Source: Streptomyces bicolor (lineage in GTDB: Bacteria; Actinomycetota; Actinomycetes; Streptomycetales; Streptomycetaceae). Taken from it: DNA of 64,000 nt. The stretch is from NCBI RefSeq assembly GCF_000719285.1, contig NZ_JOFS01000020.1:248001-312000 (forward strand). The letters run 5' to 3'. The translations under genes were made by a program, and so were the position numbers. Within the stretch, counting starts at the first letter, position 1. Every line of letters starts with the position of its first letter. Shown here in pieces: positions 1 to 10,599 of this stretch. Below the pieces are notes generated by a model. That model did no database searches. It worked only from the letters and a program-made list of their open reading frames with translations, and was not told the DNA's origin.

Positions 1-3021
<3,021 letters not shown>

Positions 3022-3056
3022 GGAACGTCCCTCGGCTCTCAGGGTCCACAGATGAC

Positions 3057-3077
3057 TTAGCTCACGCCTTGAGTTAA
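3057..3077. promoter_or_regulatory. Imperfect inverted repeat upstream of the GH3 gene, candidate operator
   Basis: TTAGCTCA and TGAGTTAA are 8-bp arms with one mismatch around a 5-bp spacer, lying about 36 bp upstream of the GH3 start codon. Position and symmetry fit a repressor site for a sugar-responsive LacI- or ROK-type regulator, but no such regulator gene is in the window. The remaining intergenic sequence to cimA (3078-3216) shows nothing else I recognise. Confidence 0.35.
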
Positions 3078-3216
3078 CTGGGGGCACTGGTTGGCGTCAA
3101 GACTTCACGTCAGAACCGGCCAGCACTCAAGTCCTGGCCGGATCAACGGGGTTGTCGCTTCAGTTTGTGAACGCGCGACCCTCCTGACGCGTATACGAAG
3201 CGGCCAACCGCCACCT

Positions 3217-4821
3217 CTACTCCGCCGGCGTCACCCCGGCCCGCAGCAGCCCGTACGTGTACGCGTCCTCCAGCGCCTGCCACGACGCGGCGATGACGTT
3301 CTCGGCGACGCCGACCGTGGACCACTCCCCCGCCCCGTCGGACGTGGAGATCAGGACACGGGTGGTGGACTGGGTGCCGTGCACGCCCTCCAGGATGCGG
3401 ACCTTGTAGTCGACCAGGTCCAGCTTGGCGAGCTGGGGGTAGATCTTCTCCAGCGCGACACGCAGGGCGCGGTCGAGGGCGTTGACCGGGCCGTTGCCCT
3501 CCGCCGTGGCGACGATGCGCTCGCTCTTGGCCCACAGCTTGACCGTGGCCTCGTTGGCGTGGGTGCCGTCGGGGCGGTCCTCGACGATCGCGCGCCAGGA
3601 CTCGACCTGGAAGTAGCTGAGGGGCTTGCCCTCGACCTCCGCCCTCAGCAGCAGCTCGAACGACGCGTCCGCGGCCTCGTAGGTGTAGCCCTTGAGCTCG
3701 CGTTCCTTCACCCGCTCCACGACCCGGCCGACCAGCTCGCGGTCGCCCCCGAGGTCGATGCCGAGTTCCTTGCCCTTGAGCTCGACGGAGGCGCGGCCCG
3801 CCATGTCGGAGACCAGCATCCGCATGGTGTTGCCGACCTGCTCGGGGTCGATGTGCTGGTACAGGTCCGGGTCGACCTTGATCGCGGAGGCGTGCAGGCC
3901 GGCCTTGTGCGCGAACGCGGAGACGCCGACGTACGGCTGGTGCGTGGAGGGGGTGAGGTTGACGACCTCGGCGATGGCGTGGGAGATGCGGGTCATCTCG
4001 CGCAGGTGGCCGTCGGGAAGGACCTTCTTGCCGTACTTGAGCTCAAGGGCCGCCACGACCGGGAAGAGGTTGGCGTTGCCGACGCGCTCGCCGTAGCCGT
4101 TGGCCGTGCACTGGACGTGGGTCGCGCCCGCGTCGACGGCGGCCAGCGTGTTCGCCACCGCGCAACCCGTGTCGTCCTGGGCGTGGATGCCGAGGCGGGC
4201 GCCCGTGTCGGCCAGGACGGTCGATACGACTGCCTGGACCTGGGCGGGGAGCATGCCGCCGTTGGTGTCGCAGAGGATGACGACGTCCGCGCCGGCCTCC
4301 GACGCCGTACGGACGACGGACTTCGCGTACTCCGGGTTGGCGCGGTAGCCGTCGAAGAAGTGCTCGCAGTCGACGAAGACGCGGCGGCCCTGCGAGCGGA
4401 GGTAGGAGACGGTGTCCTGGACCATGGCCAGGTTCTCGTCGAGGGTGGTGCGCAGGGCCAGTTCGACATGGCGGTCGTGGGACTTCGCGACCAGGGTGAT
4501 CACCGGGGCACCGGAGTCCAGGAGGGCCTTGACCTGTGGGTCCTCGGACGCCTTGCCGCCCGCCCGGCGGGTGGCGCCGAAGGCGACCAGCTGGGCGTGC
4601 CGGAAGTCGATCTCCTGCTGGGCGCGGGCGAAGAACTCGGTGTCGCGCGGGTTGGCGCCGGGCCAGCCGCCCTCGATGAAGCCCACGCCGAACTCGTCCA
4701 GGTGACGGGCGATGGCCAGCTTGTCGGCGACGGTGAGGTTGATGCCCTCCCGCTGGGCGCCGTCGCGCAGGGTGGTGTCGAAGACGTGGAACGAATCGTC
4801 GAGCTCGCTGGTAACCGTCAT
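3217..4821 (-). CDS. cimA: Citramalate synthase (2-isopropylmalate synthase-like family)
   Basis: The 534-residue protein condenses pyruvate and acetyl-CoA to citramalate, the first step of the threonine-independent route to 2-oxobutyrate and isoleucine. The HMGL-like barrel starts at once with FDTTLRDGAQREGI (about 14-27), and GYGERVGNANL is present. The C-terminal ~120 residues match the LeuA-type regulatory domain. Length fits the TIGR00977-type family rather than LeuA. The ATG at 4821 is chosen because CAGGAG lies ten bases upstream; an in-frame ATG at 4884 has no comparable site. The usual metal motif HxHND reads HAQDD here. A leader peptide with Ile-Ile codons and an intrinsic terminator precede the gene, which supports an isoleucine-pathway role. 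LeuA paralogue function is the main alternative. Confidence 0.85.
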   Translation of the reverse strand: MTVTSELDDSFHVFDTTLRDGAQREGINLTVADKLAIARHLDEFGVGFIEGGWPGANPRDTEFFARAQQEIDFRHAQLVAFGATRRAGGKASEDPQVKALLDSGAPVITLVAKSHDRHVELALRTTLDENLAMVQDTVSYLRSQGRRVFVDCEHFFDGYRANPEYAKSVVRTASEAGADVVILCDTNGGMLPAQVQAVVSTVLADTGARLGIHAQDDTGCAVANTLAAVDAGATHVQCTANGYGERVGNANLFPVVAALELKYGKKVLPDGHLREMTRISHAIAEVVNLTPSTHQPYVGVSAFAHKAGLHASAIKVDPDLYQHIDPEQVGNTMRMLVSDMAGRASVELKGKELGIDLGGDRELVGRVVERVKERELKGYTYEAADASFELLLRAEVEGKPLSYFQVESWRAIVEDRPDGTHANEATVKLWAKSERIVATAEGNGPVNALDRALRVALEKIYPQLAKLDLVDYKVRILEGVHGTQSTTRVLISTSDGAGEWSTVGVAENVIAASWQALEDAYTYGLLRAGVTPAE

Positions 4822-4933
4822 GGTCGTAAGGCTCCTGATGTATGGATCTCGGTCTACCGGAATGACCGGTTCCACCGCCCCCACCTATGGTCCCTCACGC
4901 TCTCCGCCCGGCTGCGGGTGGGCCGGGAAACAG

Positions 4934-4958
4934 AAAAACCCCTCGCGGGTGCGAGAGG
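4934..4958 (-). terminator. Intrinsic terminator of the cimA attenuator
   Basis: On the minus strand CCTCTCGC pairs with GCGAGGGG (one G-T wobble) across a short ACCC loop and is followed directly by TTTTT. It lies between the leader peptide stop (5014) and the cimA start (4821). That is the layout expected for transcription attenuation: ribosome stalling on the leader would favour an alternative fold and read-through. Confidence 0.75.
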
Positions 4959-5013
4959 TCTGCGCGCGGGTCGAGGACGACGGTGTCCGCCCGTACCTGG
5001 TCGTACGTGGCGG

Positions 5014-5049
5014 TCACTGCGGACCGGCGCGCCTGCTGCCAATAATCAT
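5014..5049 (-). CDS. cimA leader peptide MIIGSRRAGPQ
   Basis: An 11-residue ORF starts with ATG ATT ATT, so two consecutive isoleucine codons follow the start, and ends in TGA 55 bases before the terminator stem. The cimA product feeds isoleucine synthesis, so stalling at scarce Ile-tRNA would be the matching signal. No strong ribosome binding site is visible (CTCTCGTTCGCC precedes the ATG), so translation of this ORF is inferred from position, codon content and the adjoining terminator. Confidence 0.6.
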   Translation of the reverse strand: MIIGSRRAGPQ

Positions 5050-5060
5050 GGCGAACGAGA

Positions 5061-5095
5061 GCACGGGGGCAGTCTGGCACAAGTCGCCCCCGTGC
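5061..5095. terminator. GC-rich hairpin between the beta-propeller gene and the cimA leader
   Basis: GCACGGGGGC (5061-5070) and GCCCCCGTGC (5086-5095) form a perfect 10-bp stem with a 15-base loop. It begins 36 bases after the beta-propeller stop codon and has no T tract. It may end that transcript. It also overlaps the stretch where the cimA promoter would be expected, just upstream of the leader peptide, so its role is ambiguous. Confidence 0.4.
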
Positions 5096-5130
5096 TCACC
5101 GTCCGTCTCAGGATGCGAGCACTGGGTTGA

Positions 5131-6396
5131 TCACCGTAGGCGGCGGACGAAGCCGTCGGTCACGCCGTTGGTGTCACCGGAGACCAGTTGGGCCGAGGCG
5201 GAACCGAGGCCGAGGAGCTTGCCGCCGCCGAACGACGTGGCGTAGACGTCCCCGTCGGTGACGGGGCCACCGGTAGCGGACTCGCTCGCGAGGCTCGAGG
5301 TGCCGGTGCGCAGGTCCCGTACGTAGATGTTGTCGTGGCCCTGCGGGGCCCGGAACCCGTACGCGACGTGGCGGCCGTCGCGGCTGATCTGAGGACCGGC
5401 GATGACCGCGGGGCCGCCCGTGCCGTCGTGGACGATGCCGCGTGTGGTGTCGGTCCGCAGATCGCGCACATACGTGCCGGTGTTGACCGCGGCGCCGTCC
5501 GGCACCAGATCGTCGCCCCGGTAGGTGAAGGCGATGTGGCGGCCGTCCGCGGAGAGCGAGGGGTCCAGGCCGTAGTACTGGCCGGGCGTGCCCTCAGGTG
5601 TGACGTCGACCCGCTCCTCGGCGCCGGTGCGGCGATCGTGGACCAGCAGCGCGCCGCCCCCGCCACGCGGTTCGTTCTGGTTGTACGCCACGTAACGCCC
5701 GTCCGCGCTCATGTCCAGGTGGTAGGAGCCCCGGCTCGGGTGGTCGCCGTTGGTGACGCGCTCGACGGTGCCGGTGCGGCGGTCGGTGACGTACACGGCG
5801 GGGTAGATCACCGTCTGGCCGGCCTCCATCCGGTTCGGCCTGGCGTTGAAGGCGACGTACCGGCCGTCGTCGGAGATCTCCGCGCCGCCGTGCGCGTATG
5901 CGGAGCCGCCGTCCGGTGTCGTGCTGACCCACTCGGTGCGGCCGGTGACGCGGTCGTGGACGTAGACGTCCCGGGCCCAGTACTCCTTCGGCGCGGGCCA
6001 GTCCCTGAGGTTGTCGGCGGTCGAGACCAGGACGACGTACCGGCCGTTCGCGCTGATGGCCGCGGGTCCGGTGCCGCTGTCGGCCTGGGTGCCGTCCGAC
6101 GCCACGCTGATCCGCTCCACCCGGCCGGTGCGCAGGTCGCGTACGAAGGTGTCCGCCACGCCGTTGGTGTCGCCGGGCACGAGGTTCGGCGCCTCGGACT
6201 CGAACGCGGCATAGCGGCCGTTCGCGCTGAGGTAGGGGCCCCCGGCGTGGCTCGTGCCCTGTTCCCCCGTGTTCGAGAGCGTGATCCGCTCCGTGGACGG
6301 GGCCTGCGGTGCGGCGCCCGCCGTGGTTCCCGTCAGCGCCACCGCGACCGCGACGGCGACAGTGGTGAGGGCGGCACGCCGCTTGGTCCTGTGCAT
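5131..6396 (-). CDS. Secreted TolB-like beta-propeller protein
   Basis: The 421-residue protein has a signal peptide (MHRTKRRAALTTVAVAVAVALTGTTAGAAP) followed by about six WD40-like/TolB-type repeats marked by SANGRYAAF, SANGRYVVL, SDDGRYVAF, SADGRYVAY, SADGRHIAF and SRDGRHVAY. Each is followed by a VRDLRTG-type strand. It should fold as an extracytoplasmic beta-propeller; no catalytic residues are recognisable and the ligand is unknown. The ATG at 6396 is preceded by GGGGGAACAACC and gives a normal signal peptide. An upstream in-frame ATG at 6426 with GAGGA before it would add ten residues and overlaps the stop of the preceding remnant (ATGA), so the start is not certain. Confidence 0.75.
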   Translation of the reverse strand: MHRTKRRAALTTVAVAVAVALTGTTAGAAPQAPSTERITLSNTGEQGTSHAGGPYLSANGRYAAFESEAPNLVPGDTNGVADTFVRDLRTGRVERISVASDGTQADSGTGPAAISANGRYVVLVSTADNLRDWPAPKEYWARDVYVHDRVTGRTEWVSTTPDGGSAYAHGGAEISDDGRYVAFNARPNRMEAGQTVIYPAVYVTDRRTGTVERVTNGDHPSRGSYHLDMSADGRYVAYNQNEPRGGGGALLVHDRRTGAEERVDVTPEGTPGQYYGLDPSLSADGRHIAFTYRGDDLVPDGAAVNTGTYVRDLRTDTTRGIVHDGTGGPAVIAGPQISRDGRHVAYGFRAPQGHDNIYVRDLRTGTSSLASESATGGPVTDGDVYATSFGGGKLLGLGSASAQLVSGDTNGVTDGFVRRLR

Positions 6397-6422
6397 GGTT
6401 GTTCCCCCGTGATTGGTCGTGG

Positions 6423-6530
6423 TCATTGAGCTGTCCTCAGGAAGACGTCCGCCACCCCGCTGGTGTCTCCCTCCACCGGATCGGGTGACGCCGACTCGAC
6501 GGCGACGCGCTGACCAGGGTCCACGACCGG
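6423..6530 (-). pseudogene. C-terminal remnant of a second TolB-like beta-propeller gene
   Basis: The frame ending at 6423 reads ...QRVAVESASPDPVEGDTSG then VADVFLRTAQ-stop. It aligns without gaps to the neighbouring gene's repeat NGRYAAFESEAPNLVPGDTNG...VADTFVRDL, and its end matches that gene's own C-terminus (SGDTNGVTDGFVRRLR-stop). The rest of the propeller and any signal peptide are missing upstream, where the sequence becomes low-complexity. This looks like the tail of a tandem paralogue left after deletion. The upstream boundary is approximate. Confidence 0.55.
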
Positions 6531-6686
6531 CTGTCCCATCCCCGGACACCCGTGCGGCTCTGGACATGTTCCCCCCTGTGGTCCCCGTGGGCGCTTACCC
6601 CCGGCCCACGCGGAGGCTCCCAAGAGGCAAACGCACCATGCGCTACCGGGTCAATCCGTCGTATTGCGTACAACCTGGACGTGTGC

Positions 6687-7292
6687 TCAGGTGTCCGCGA
6701 GGAGGCTGTCGTCGAGGAACTCCCGTACGTGGCGCAGAATCCCCGTCCGGTCCGCGCCGCGCAGTCCGATCGCCACGTGGATGGAGAAGCCGTCCAGCAG
6801 CGCCCGCAGCCGGGCGGCGAAACGGTCCGGGTCGACCGACCGGAACTCGCCCCTCGACACGCCCTCGGCCAGCAGGGCCACCAGGTCGCGGTGCCAGGCG
6901 CCCTCGATCGCGGCCTGGCGGTCACGGGCGTCGTCGTCGGCGTTCTGCGAGCGGTTCCAGACCTCCAGCCACAGCGTCCAGTGGGGGTCGCGGTGACCGT
7001 CGGGGACATACAGGTCGACGTAGGCGTCGAGCCGTTCCCGCACCGTCGCGGACCCCCGCGTCAGCAGCCGGCCGCGCTCGGCGCCCAGACGGCCCTCGCT
7101 CCATTCCAGGGTCTGGAGCAGCAGTTCGTCCTTGGAGTGGAAGTAGTAGAGGAGATGGCCGCTGCTCATCCCGAGCTCACGGCCGAGCGCCGCCATGGTG
7201 AGCTTCTCCAGACCGCGCTCGGCGATCATCTCCATCGCGGCGACGAGGACGTCCTCGCGGGGCGGGGCGGGGGTACGGCGGCGGGTGGTCAC
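6687..7292 (-). CDS. TetR-family transcriptional regulator of the urease/agmatine cluster
   Basis: The 201-residue protein carries an N-terminal TetR helix-turn-helix (LEKLTMAALGRELGMSSGHLLYYFHSKDELL, about 29-59) and a BetI-like C-terminal ligand domain rich in Trp (WTLWLEVWNRSQ). Its GTG/ATGA-type 4-bp overlap with the upstream Cys-rich gene makes it the last gene of the ureAB-ureC-agmatine deiminase transcript. The probable target is the perfect inverted repeat at 11328-11346 between this operon and the NCS1 permease; this is inferred from context only. The inducer is unknown, with polyamines or agmatine the natural guess. Confidence 0.85.
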   Translation of the reverse strand: MTTRRRTPAPPREDVLVAAMEMIAERGLEKLTMAALGRELGMSSGHLLYYFHSKDELLLQTLEWSEGRLGAERGRLLTRGSATVRERLDAYVDLYVPDGHRDPHWTLWLEVWNRSQNADDDARDRQAAIEGAWHRDLVALLAEGVSRGEFRSVDPDRFAARLRALLDGFSIHVAIGLRGADRTGILRHVREFLDDSLLADT

Positions 7293-7783
7293 GCGGCGGC
7301 CTCCACGCGGACGGCGTCCGGGACGAACCGCGTCTCGCCGGGGATGCAGCAGTCAGCGGCCACGATGGCGACCTCGGCCCCGCAGGCGCACACGTGGTTG
7401 ACCCCTCGGGTGCCGTCCGGGCCGCAGCATCCGACGAGGCGCGTGCCGTCGGGGTGGGGCGCGAGGCCGACGGCATCGAGCGGGTGCAGGACGTAGGTGC
7501 CGCGCGGTCCCGCGGAGAGCAGCAGTCCCCGCGCGTCCGACTTCCACCCCCCGCCCGGGGAGACCCCGGCGTACTCGCCTGCGGGCCCGTCGTACGGCAC
7601 GTACGGCGCGCCGAAGGGATGCGGATCGACGGCGTACGTCCCGCGCGGCACGCTCGGCGGGCCGGGCCGTGGGTCGTCCAGGTCCGGCAGCCCGTCCCCA
7701 CCGGGATACGGGGGCATCTCGTCGAGCCGCCGGACCGGCTCGGTCAGCCGGGTTTCGCAGGTGGCGCAGAGCAGTACGTTCAC
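7289..7783 (-). CDS. Cysteine-rich hypothetical protein in the agmatine/urease operon
   Basis: The 164-residue protein starts at GTG (MNVLLCATCETRL). It has a CxxC pair near the N-terminus and a second group near the C-terminus (GCCGPDG, HVCACG, DCC), the pattern of a small zinc-binding protein. The middle is Pro/Gly-rich (VPRGTYAVDPHPFGAPYVPYDGP). No signal peptide or membrane segment is seen. It lies nine bases downstream of the agmatine deiminase gene and overlaps the TetR gene by four bases, so all are co-transcribed. I do not recognise a named family. Confidence 0.7.
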   Translation of the reverse strand: MNVLLCATCETRLTEPVRRLDEMPPYPGGDGLPDLDDPRPGPPSVPRGTYAVDPHPFGAPYVPYDGPAGEYAGVSPGGGWKSDARGLLLSAGPRGTYVLHPLDAVGLAPHPDGTRLVGCCGPDGTRGVNHVCACGAEVAIVAADCCIPGETRFVPDAVRVEAAA

Positions 7784-7792
7784 CCGTACGTT

Positions 7793-8875
7793 CTACCGGA
7801 CCACGGCCTTCGGCTGCTGCTGGGTGACGCAGTGGATGCCGCCCCCGCCCGCGAAGACGGTCCGCGCGTCGACCAGCGTCACCGTCCGCTCCGGGAACAG
7901 CCGCCGGAAGATGCCGGCCGCGATCTCGTCGCGCGGGTCGTCGAAGCCGCAGAGCACGACTCCGCCGTTGCAGAGGTAGTGGTTGATGTAGGAGTAGTCG
8001 GCCCAGTGCCCGTCGGCCTCCAGGACGGTCGGGGCGGGGATCTCGACGACCTCCAGGCGGCGGCCGCGCGCGTCCGTCTGCGAGCTCAGCAGGCCGACGA
8101 TCTCCTTGGTCACCTCGTGGTCGGGATGCGCCGGGTCCGGCTGCACATGGGCCACGACCACACCGGGCCGGGCGAAGGCGGCGACGATGTCGACGTGGCC
8201 GAGCGTGCCGAAGACGTTGGGGGTCCCCCCACGCCTTTCGGCCAGTGGGGGAGGATAGTCGCCGGTGAGTCCGCGCGGCAGCCAGATCGCCTTGCGGGTG
8301 CCGAGCATGGCGTGGATCTCGGCCTCCACCTCCTCCCGCGTCCAGTGCGGGTTGCGCTCCGGGCCGAGCTGGACCGTCTCGGTGAGCAGGACCGTCCCCT
8401 CGCCGTCCACATGGATCGCCCCGCCCTCGTTGACGAGTTTCGAGGCGTACGTTCTCGTCGAGCCCGCCAGGTCGGAGACATGCGCGGCGATCTTCGCGTC
8501 GTGCTCCCAGCTGGCCCATTCCTGGGCGCCCCAGCCGTTGAACGTCCAGTCCACGGCGGCGAGTTCCCCGCTCCCGTTGGTCAGGAAGGTGGGGCCGATG
8601 TCCCGCATCCACGCGTCGTCGAGCTCTCGTTCGACAGTCTCCACACCTGGTCCGAGCAGCGTCCGGGCCTCCTCGGACTGTCCCGGGCCGCACACCACCG
8701 TCACGGGTTCGAAGCGGCGGACGGCTCGGGCGACCGACGCCCAGGCCAGGCGGGAGGCCGCCAGGTCCTCGGGGTCCTCGAAGGTCACGTTCGGCCCCGG
8801 CCACGCCATCCAGGTGCGCTCGTGCGGGGTCCATTCGGCGGGCATGCGGAAGCCGTCGGCGGCAGGTGTGGTCAT
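7793..8875 (-). CDS. aguA: Agmatine deiminase (peptidyl-arginine deiminase superfamily)
   Basis: The 360-residue enzyme hydrolyses agmatine to N-carbamoylputrescine and ammonia. Visible hallmarks are MPAEWTPHERTWMAWP at the N-terminus, the DAWMRDIGP active-site segment, NEGGAIHVDGEGTVLLTE, and the catalytic cysteine in GGGGIHCVTQQQP (Cys about 349). The ATG at 8875 follows AAGGACC and starts 11 bases after the ureC stop. Residues 208-219 (PPPLAERRGGTP) are encoded by a dispersed 36-bp repeat inserted in frame at 8219-8254. Family members I remember run directly from the GLTGDY-like segment to FGTxGHVDIV, so this is probably a surface-loop insertion. Confidence 0.9.
   Translation of the reverse strand: MTTPAADGFRMPAEWTPHERTWMAWPGPNVTFEDPEDLAASRLAWASVARAVRRFEPVTVVCGPGQSEEARTLLGPGVETVERELDDAWMRDIGPTFLTNGSGELAAVDWTFNGWGAQEWASWEHDAKIAAHVSDLAGSTRTYASKLVNEGGAIHVDGEGTVLLTETVQLGPERNPHWTREEVEAEIHAMLGTRKAIWLPRGLTGDYPPPLAERRGGTPNVFGTLGHVDIVAAFARPGVVVAHVQPDPAHPDHEVTKEIVGLLSSQTDARGRRLEVVEIPAPTVLEADGHWADYSYINHYLCNGGVVLCGFDDPRDEIAAGIFRRLFPERTVTLVDARTVFAGGGGIHCVTQQQPKAVVR
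8219..8254 (+). repeat. 36-bp dispersed repeat, copy A (inside the agmatine deiminase gene)
   Basis: The sequence opens with GGGGGTCCCCCCACGCC and closes with AGTGGGGGAGG. Copies B (14316-14352) and C (44195-44230) share both ends and differ mainly in the central loop. On the coding strand this copy is exactly 12 codons, aligned to the reading frame. Confidence 0.8.
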
Positions 8876-8886
8876 CTGTGGGGTCC

Positions 8887-10599
8887 TTAGAGGAAGTACA
8901 GGCGGTTGAGGGAGACGGATTCGGCCGGCTCGGAGCGCAGCGGCTCGCCGTCGAGGGTGACCAGGCCGGTGCGCTGGTCGACGTCGACGGCTCCGGTACG
9001 GGAGTTGAGGCGCAGGTCGGCCGGCCCGATGCCGCGCGTGCCGCGCACGGCGACCCTGCGGCGCCGGGTGGGCATGCTGTCGTTGCCCTGATCGACGGCG
9101 GCCTGGGCGACGAAGGCGACCGAGATGTCGGCGGGTGTGGCGCCGTACGCCCCGAACTGCGGCCCCAGCACGAGGGGTTCGCAGGTGTCCGTCGCGGCGT
9201 TGGGGTCGCCGACCACGCCGTACGCCGGGAAACCGGACTTCAGCACCAGCTGCGGCTTGGCCCCGAAGTACTCCGGCCGCCACAGCACGATGTCGGCGAG
9301 CTTGCCGACCTCCAGCGACCCCACCTCGTGGGCGAGGCCGTGCGCGATGGCCGGGTTGATGGTCAGCTTGGCCATGTAGCGCAGGACGCGCTCGTTGTCG
9401 TGGTCGTCGTCCGGGGCGCCGAACTCGGCCTTCATCTTCCCGGCCATGGCGAAGGTACGGCGGACCGTCTCCCCGGCCCGCCCCATGCCCTGCGCGTCCG
9501 ACGAGGTGATGCCGATCGCGCCCAGGTCGTGCAGCACGTCCTCGGCGCCCATCGTCCCGGCGCGGATGCGGTCGCGGGCCATCGCGGCGTCGCCGGGCAG
9601 GTCGGTCTTCAGGTCGTGGACGGAGACGATCATGCCGTAGTGCTCGGCGACGGCGTCCCGGCCGAAGGGCAGGGTGGGGTTGGTGGAGGAGCCGATGACG
9701 TTCGGGACCCCGGCCATCTTCAGCACGTTCGGGACGTGTCCGCCGCCGCAGCCCTCGATGTGGAAGGCGTGGATGGTGCGGCCCTCCAGGACGCGCAGGG
9801 TGTCCTCGACCGACAGGCACTCGTTCAGCCCGTCGCTGTGCAGGGCGACTTGGACGTCGTGCTCCTCGGCGACGCGCAGTGCCGTGTCCAGCGCCCGGGT
9901 GTGGGCGCCCATGTCCTCGTGCACCTTGAAGCCGGACGCGCCCCCCTCGGCCAGGGCCTCCACCAAAGGCGCCTGGTGAGACGACGAACCCCGCCCCAGG
10001 AAGCCGATGTTGACCGGCCACGCGTCGAAGGCGCCGAACGCGTGCCGCAGCGCCCACGGCGAGTTGACCCCGACGCCCCACACCGGCCCGAACTCCTGCC
10101 CGATGATCGTGGTCACGCCCGCGGCCAGCGACGCCTCCATGACGCGCGGCGACAGCAGATGGACGTGTGTGTCGACGGCCCCGGCGGTGGCGATGAGCCC
10201 CTCGCCGGACACGATGGACGTGCCCGTGCCGACCACGACGTCGACCCCGTCGAGGGTGTCGGGATTCCCGGCCCGCCCGATCGAGCAGATCCGCCCCTCC
10301 CGGATCCCGATGGAGACCTTCCGGATCCCCAGCGCCGCGTCGATCACCACGACATTGCTGACGACCACGTCACAGGTCTCCCGGACGGCGGCCGCCTTGA
10401 GGTGCAGCCCGTCCCGGGCGGTCTTGCCGAACCCGGCGAGGAACTCGTCGCCGTGGCGCTGGGAGTCGGACTCGACGCGGATCGTCAGACCGGAGTCGCC
10501 GAGCCGGACCCGGTCACCGGCGCGGGGGCCGTGGGTGGCGGCGTACTCGTACGGGGTGAGGCGTCGGGCCTCGGCGGGGTGGCCTCCTGGGCGGCTCAT
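8887..10599 (-). CDS. ureC: Divergent urease alpha subunit (UreC-like)
   Basis: The 570-residue amidohydrolase aligns along its whole length with urease alpha subunits. The nickel ligands are present: His145/His147 (DTHVHLL), the lysine normally carbamylated, Lys225, with His227 (GFKVHED), His254 (VALHSD), His280 (FHIEG) and Asp368 (SSDAQGMGR). The mobile flap reads SVHDL instead of the usual VCHHL. The general-acid histidine is kept (His328) but the flap cysteine is Val327 and the second histidine is Asp. The start overlaps the ureAB stop (ATGA). No ureD, ureE, ureF or ureG gene is nearby, so maturation must rely on genes elsewhere or the protein is not a standard urease. Urea hydrolysis is the default inference; another amide or guanidine-related substrate is possible. 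Confidence 0.85.
   Translation of the reverse strand: MSRPGGHPAEARRLTPYEYAATHGPRAGDRVRLGDSGLTIRVESDSQRHGDEFLAGFGKTARDGLHLKAAAVRETCDVVVSNVVVIDAALGIRKVSIGIREGRICSIGRAGNPDTLDGVDVVVGTGTSIVSGEGLIATAGAVDTHVHLLSPRVMEASLAAGVTTIIGQEFGPVWGVGVNSPWALRHAFGAFDAWPVNIGFLGRGSSSHQAPLVEALAEGGASGFKVHEDMGAHTRALDTALRVAEEHDVQVALHSDGLNECLSVEDTLRVLEGRTIHAFHIEGCGGGHVPNVLKMAGVPNVIGSSTNPTLPFGRDAVAEHYGMIVSVHDLKTDLPGDAAMARDRIRAGTMGAEDVLHDLGAIGITSSDAQGMGRAGETVRRTFAMAGKMKAEFGAPDDDHDNERVLRYMAKLTINPAIAHGLAHEVGSLEVGKLADIVLWRPEYFGAKPQLVLKSGFPAYGVVGDPNAATDTCEPLVLGPQFGAYGATPADISVAFVAQAAVDQGNDSMPTRRRRVAVRGTRGIGPADLRLNSRTGAVDVDQRTGLVTLDGEPLRSEPAESVSLNRLYFL

Noticed and set aside
9661..9720. Possible loss of the catalytic flap histidine in the UreC-like protein
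   Set aside because: A gap-free alignment from EHYGM to AEDVLHDLG keeps the histidine (His328); only the neighbouring Cys and second His are changed.
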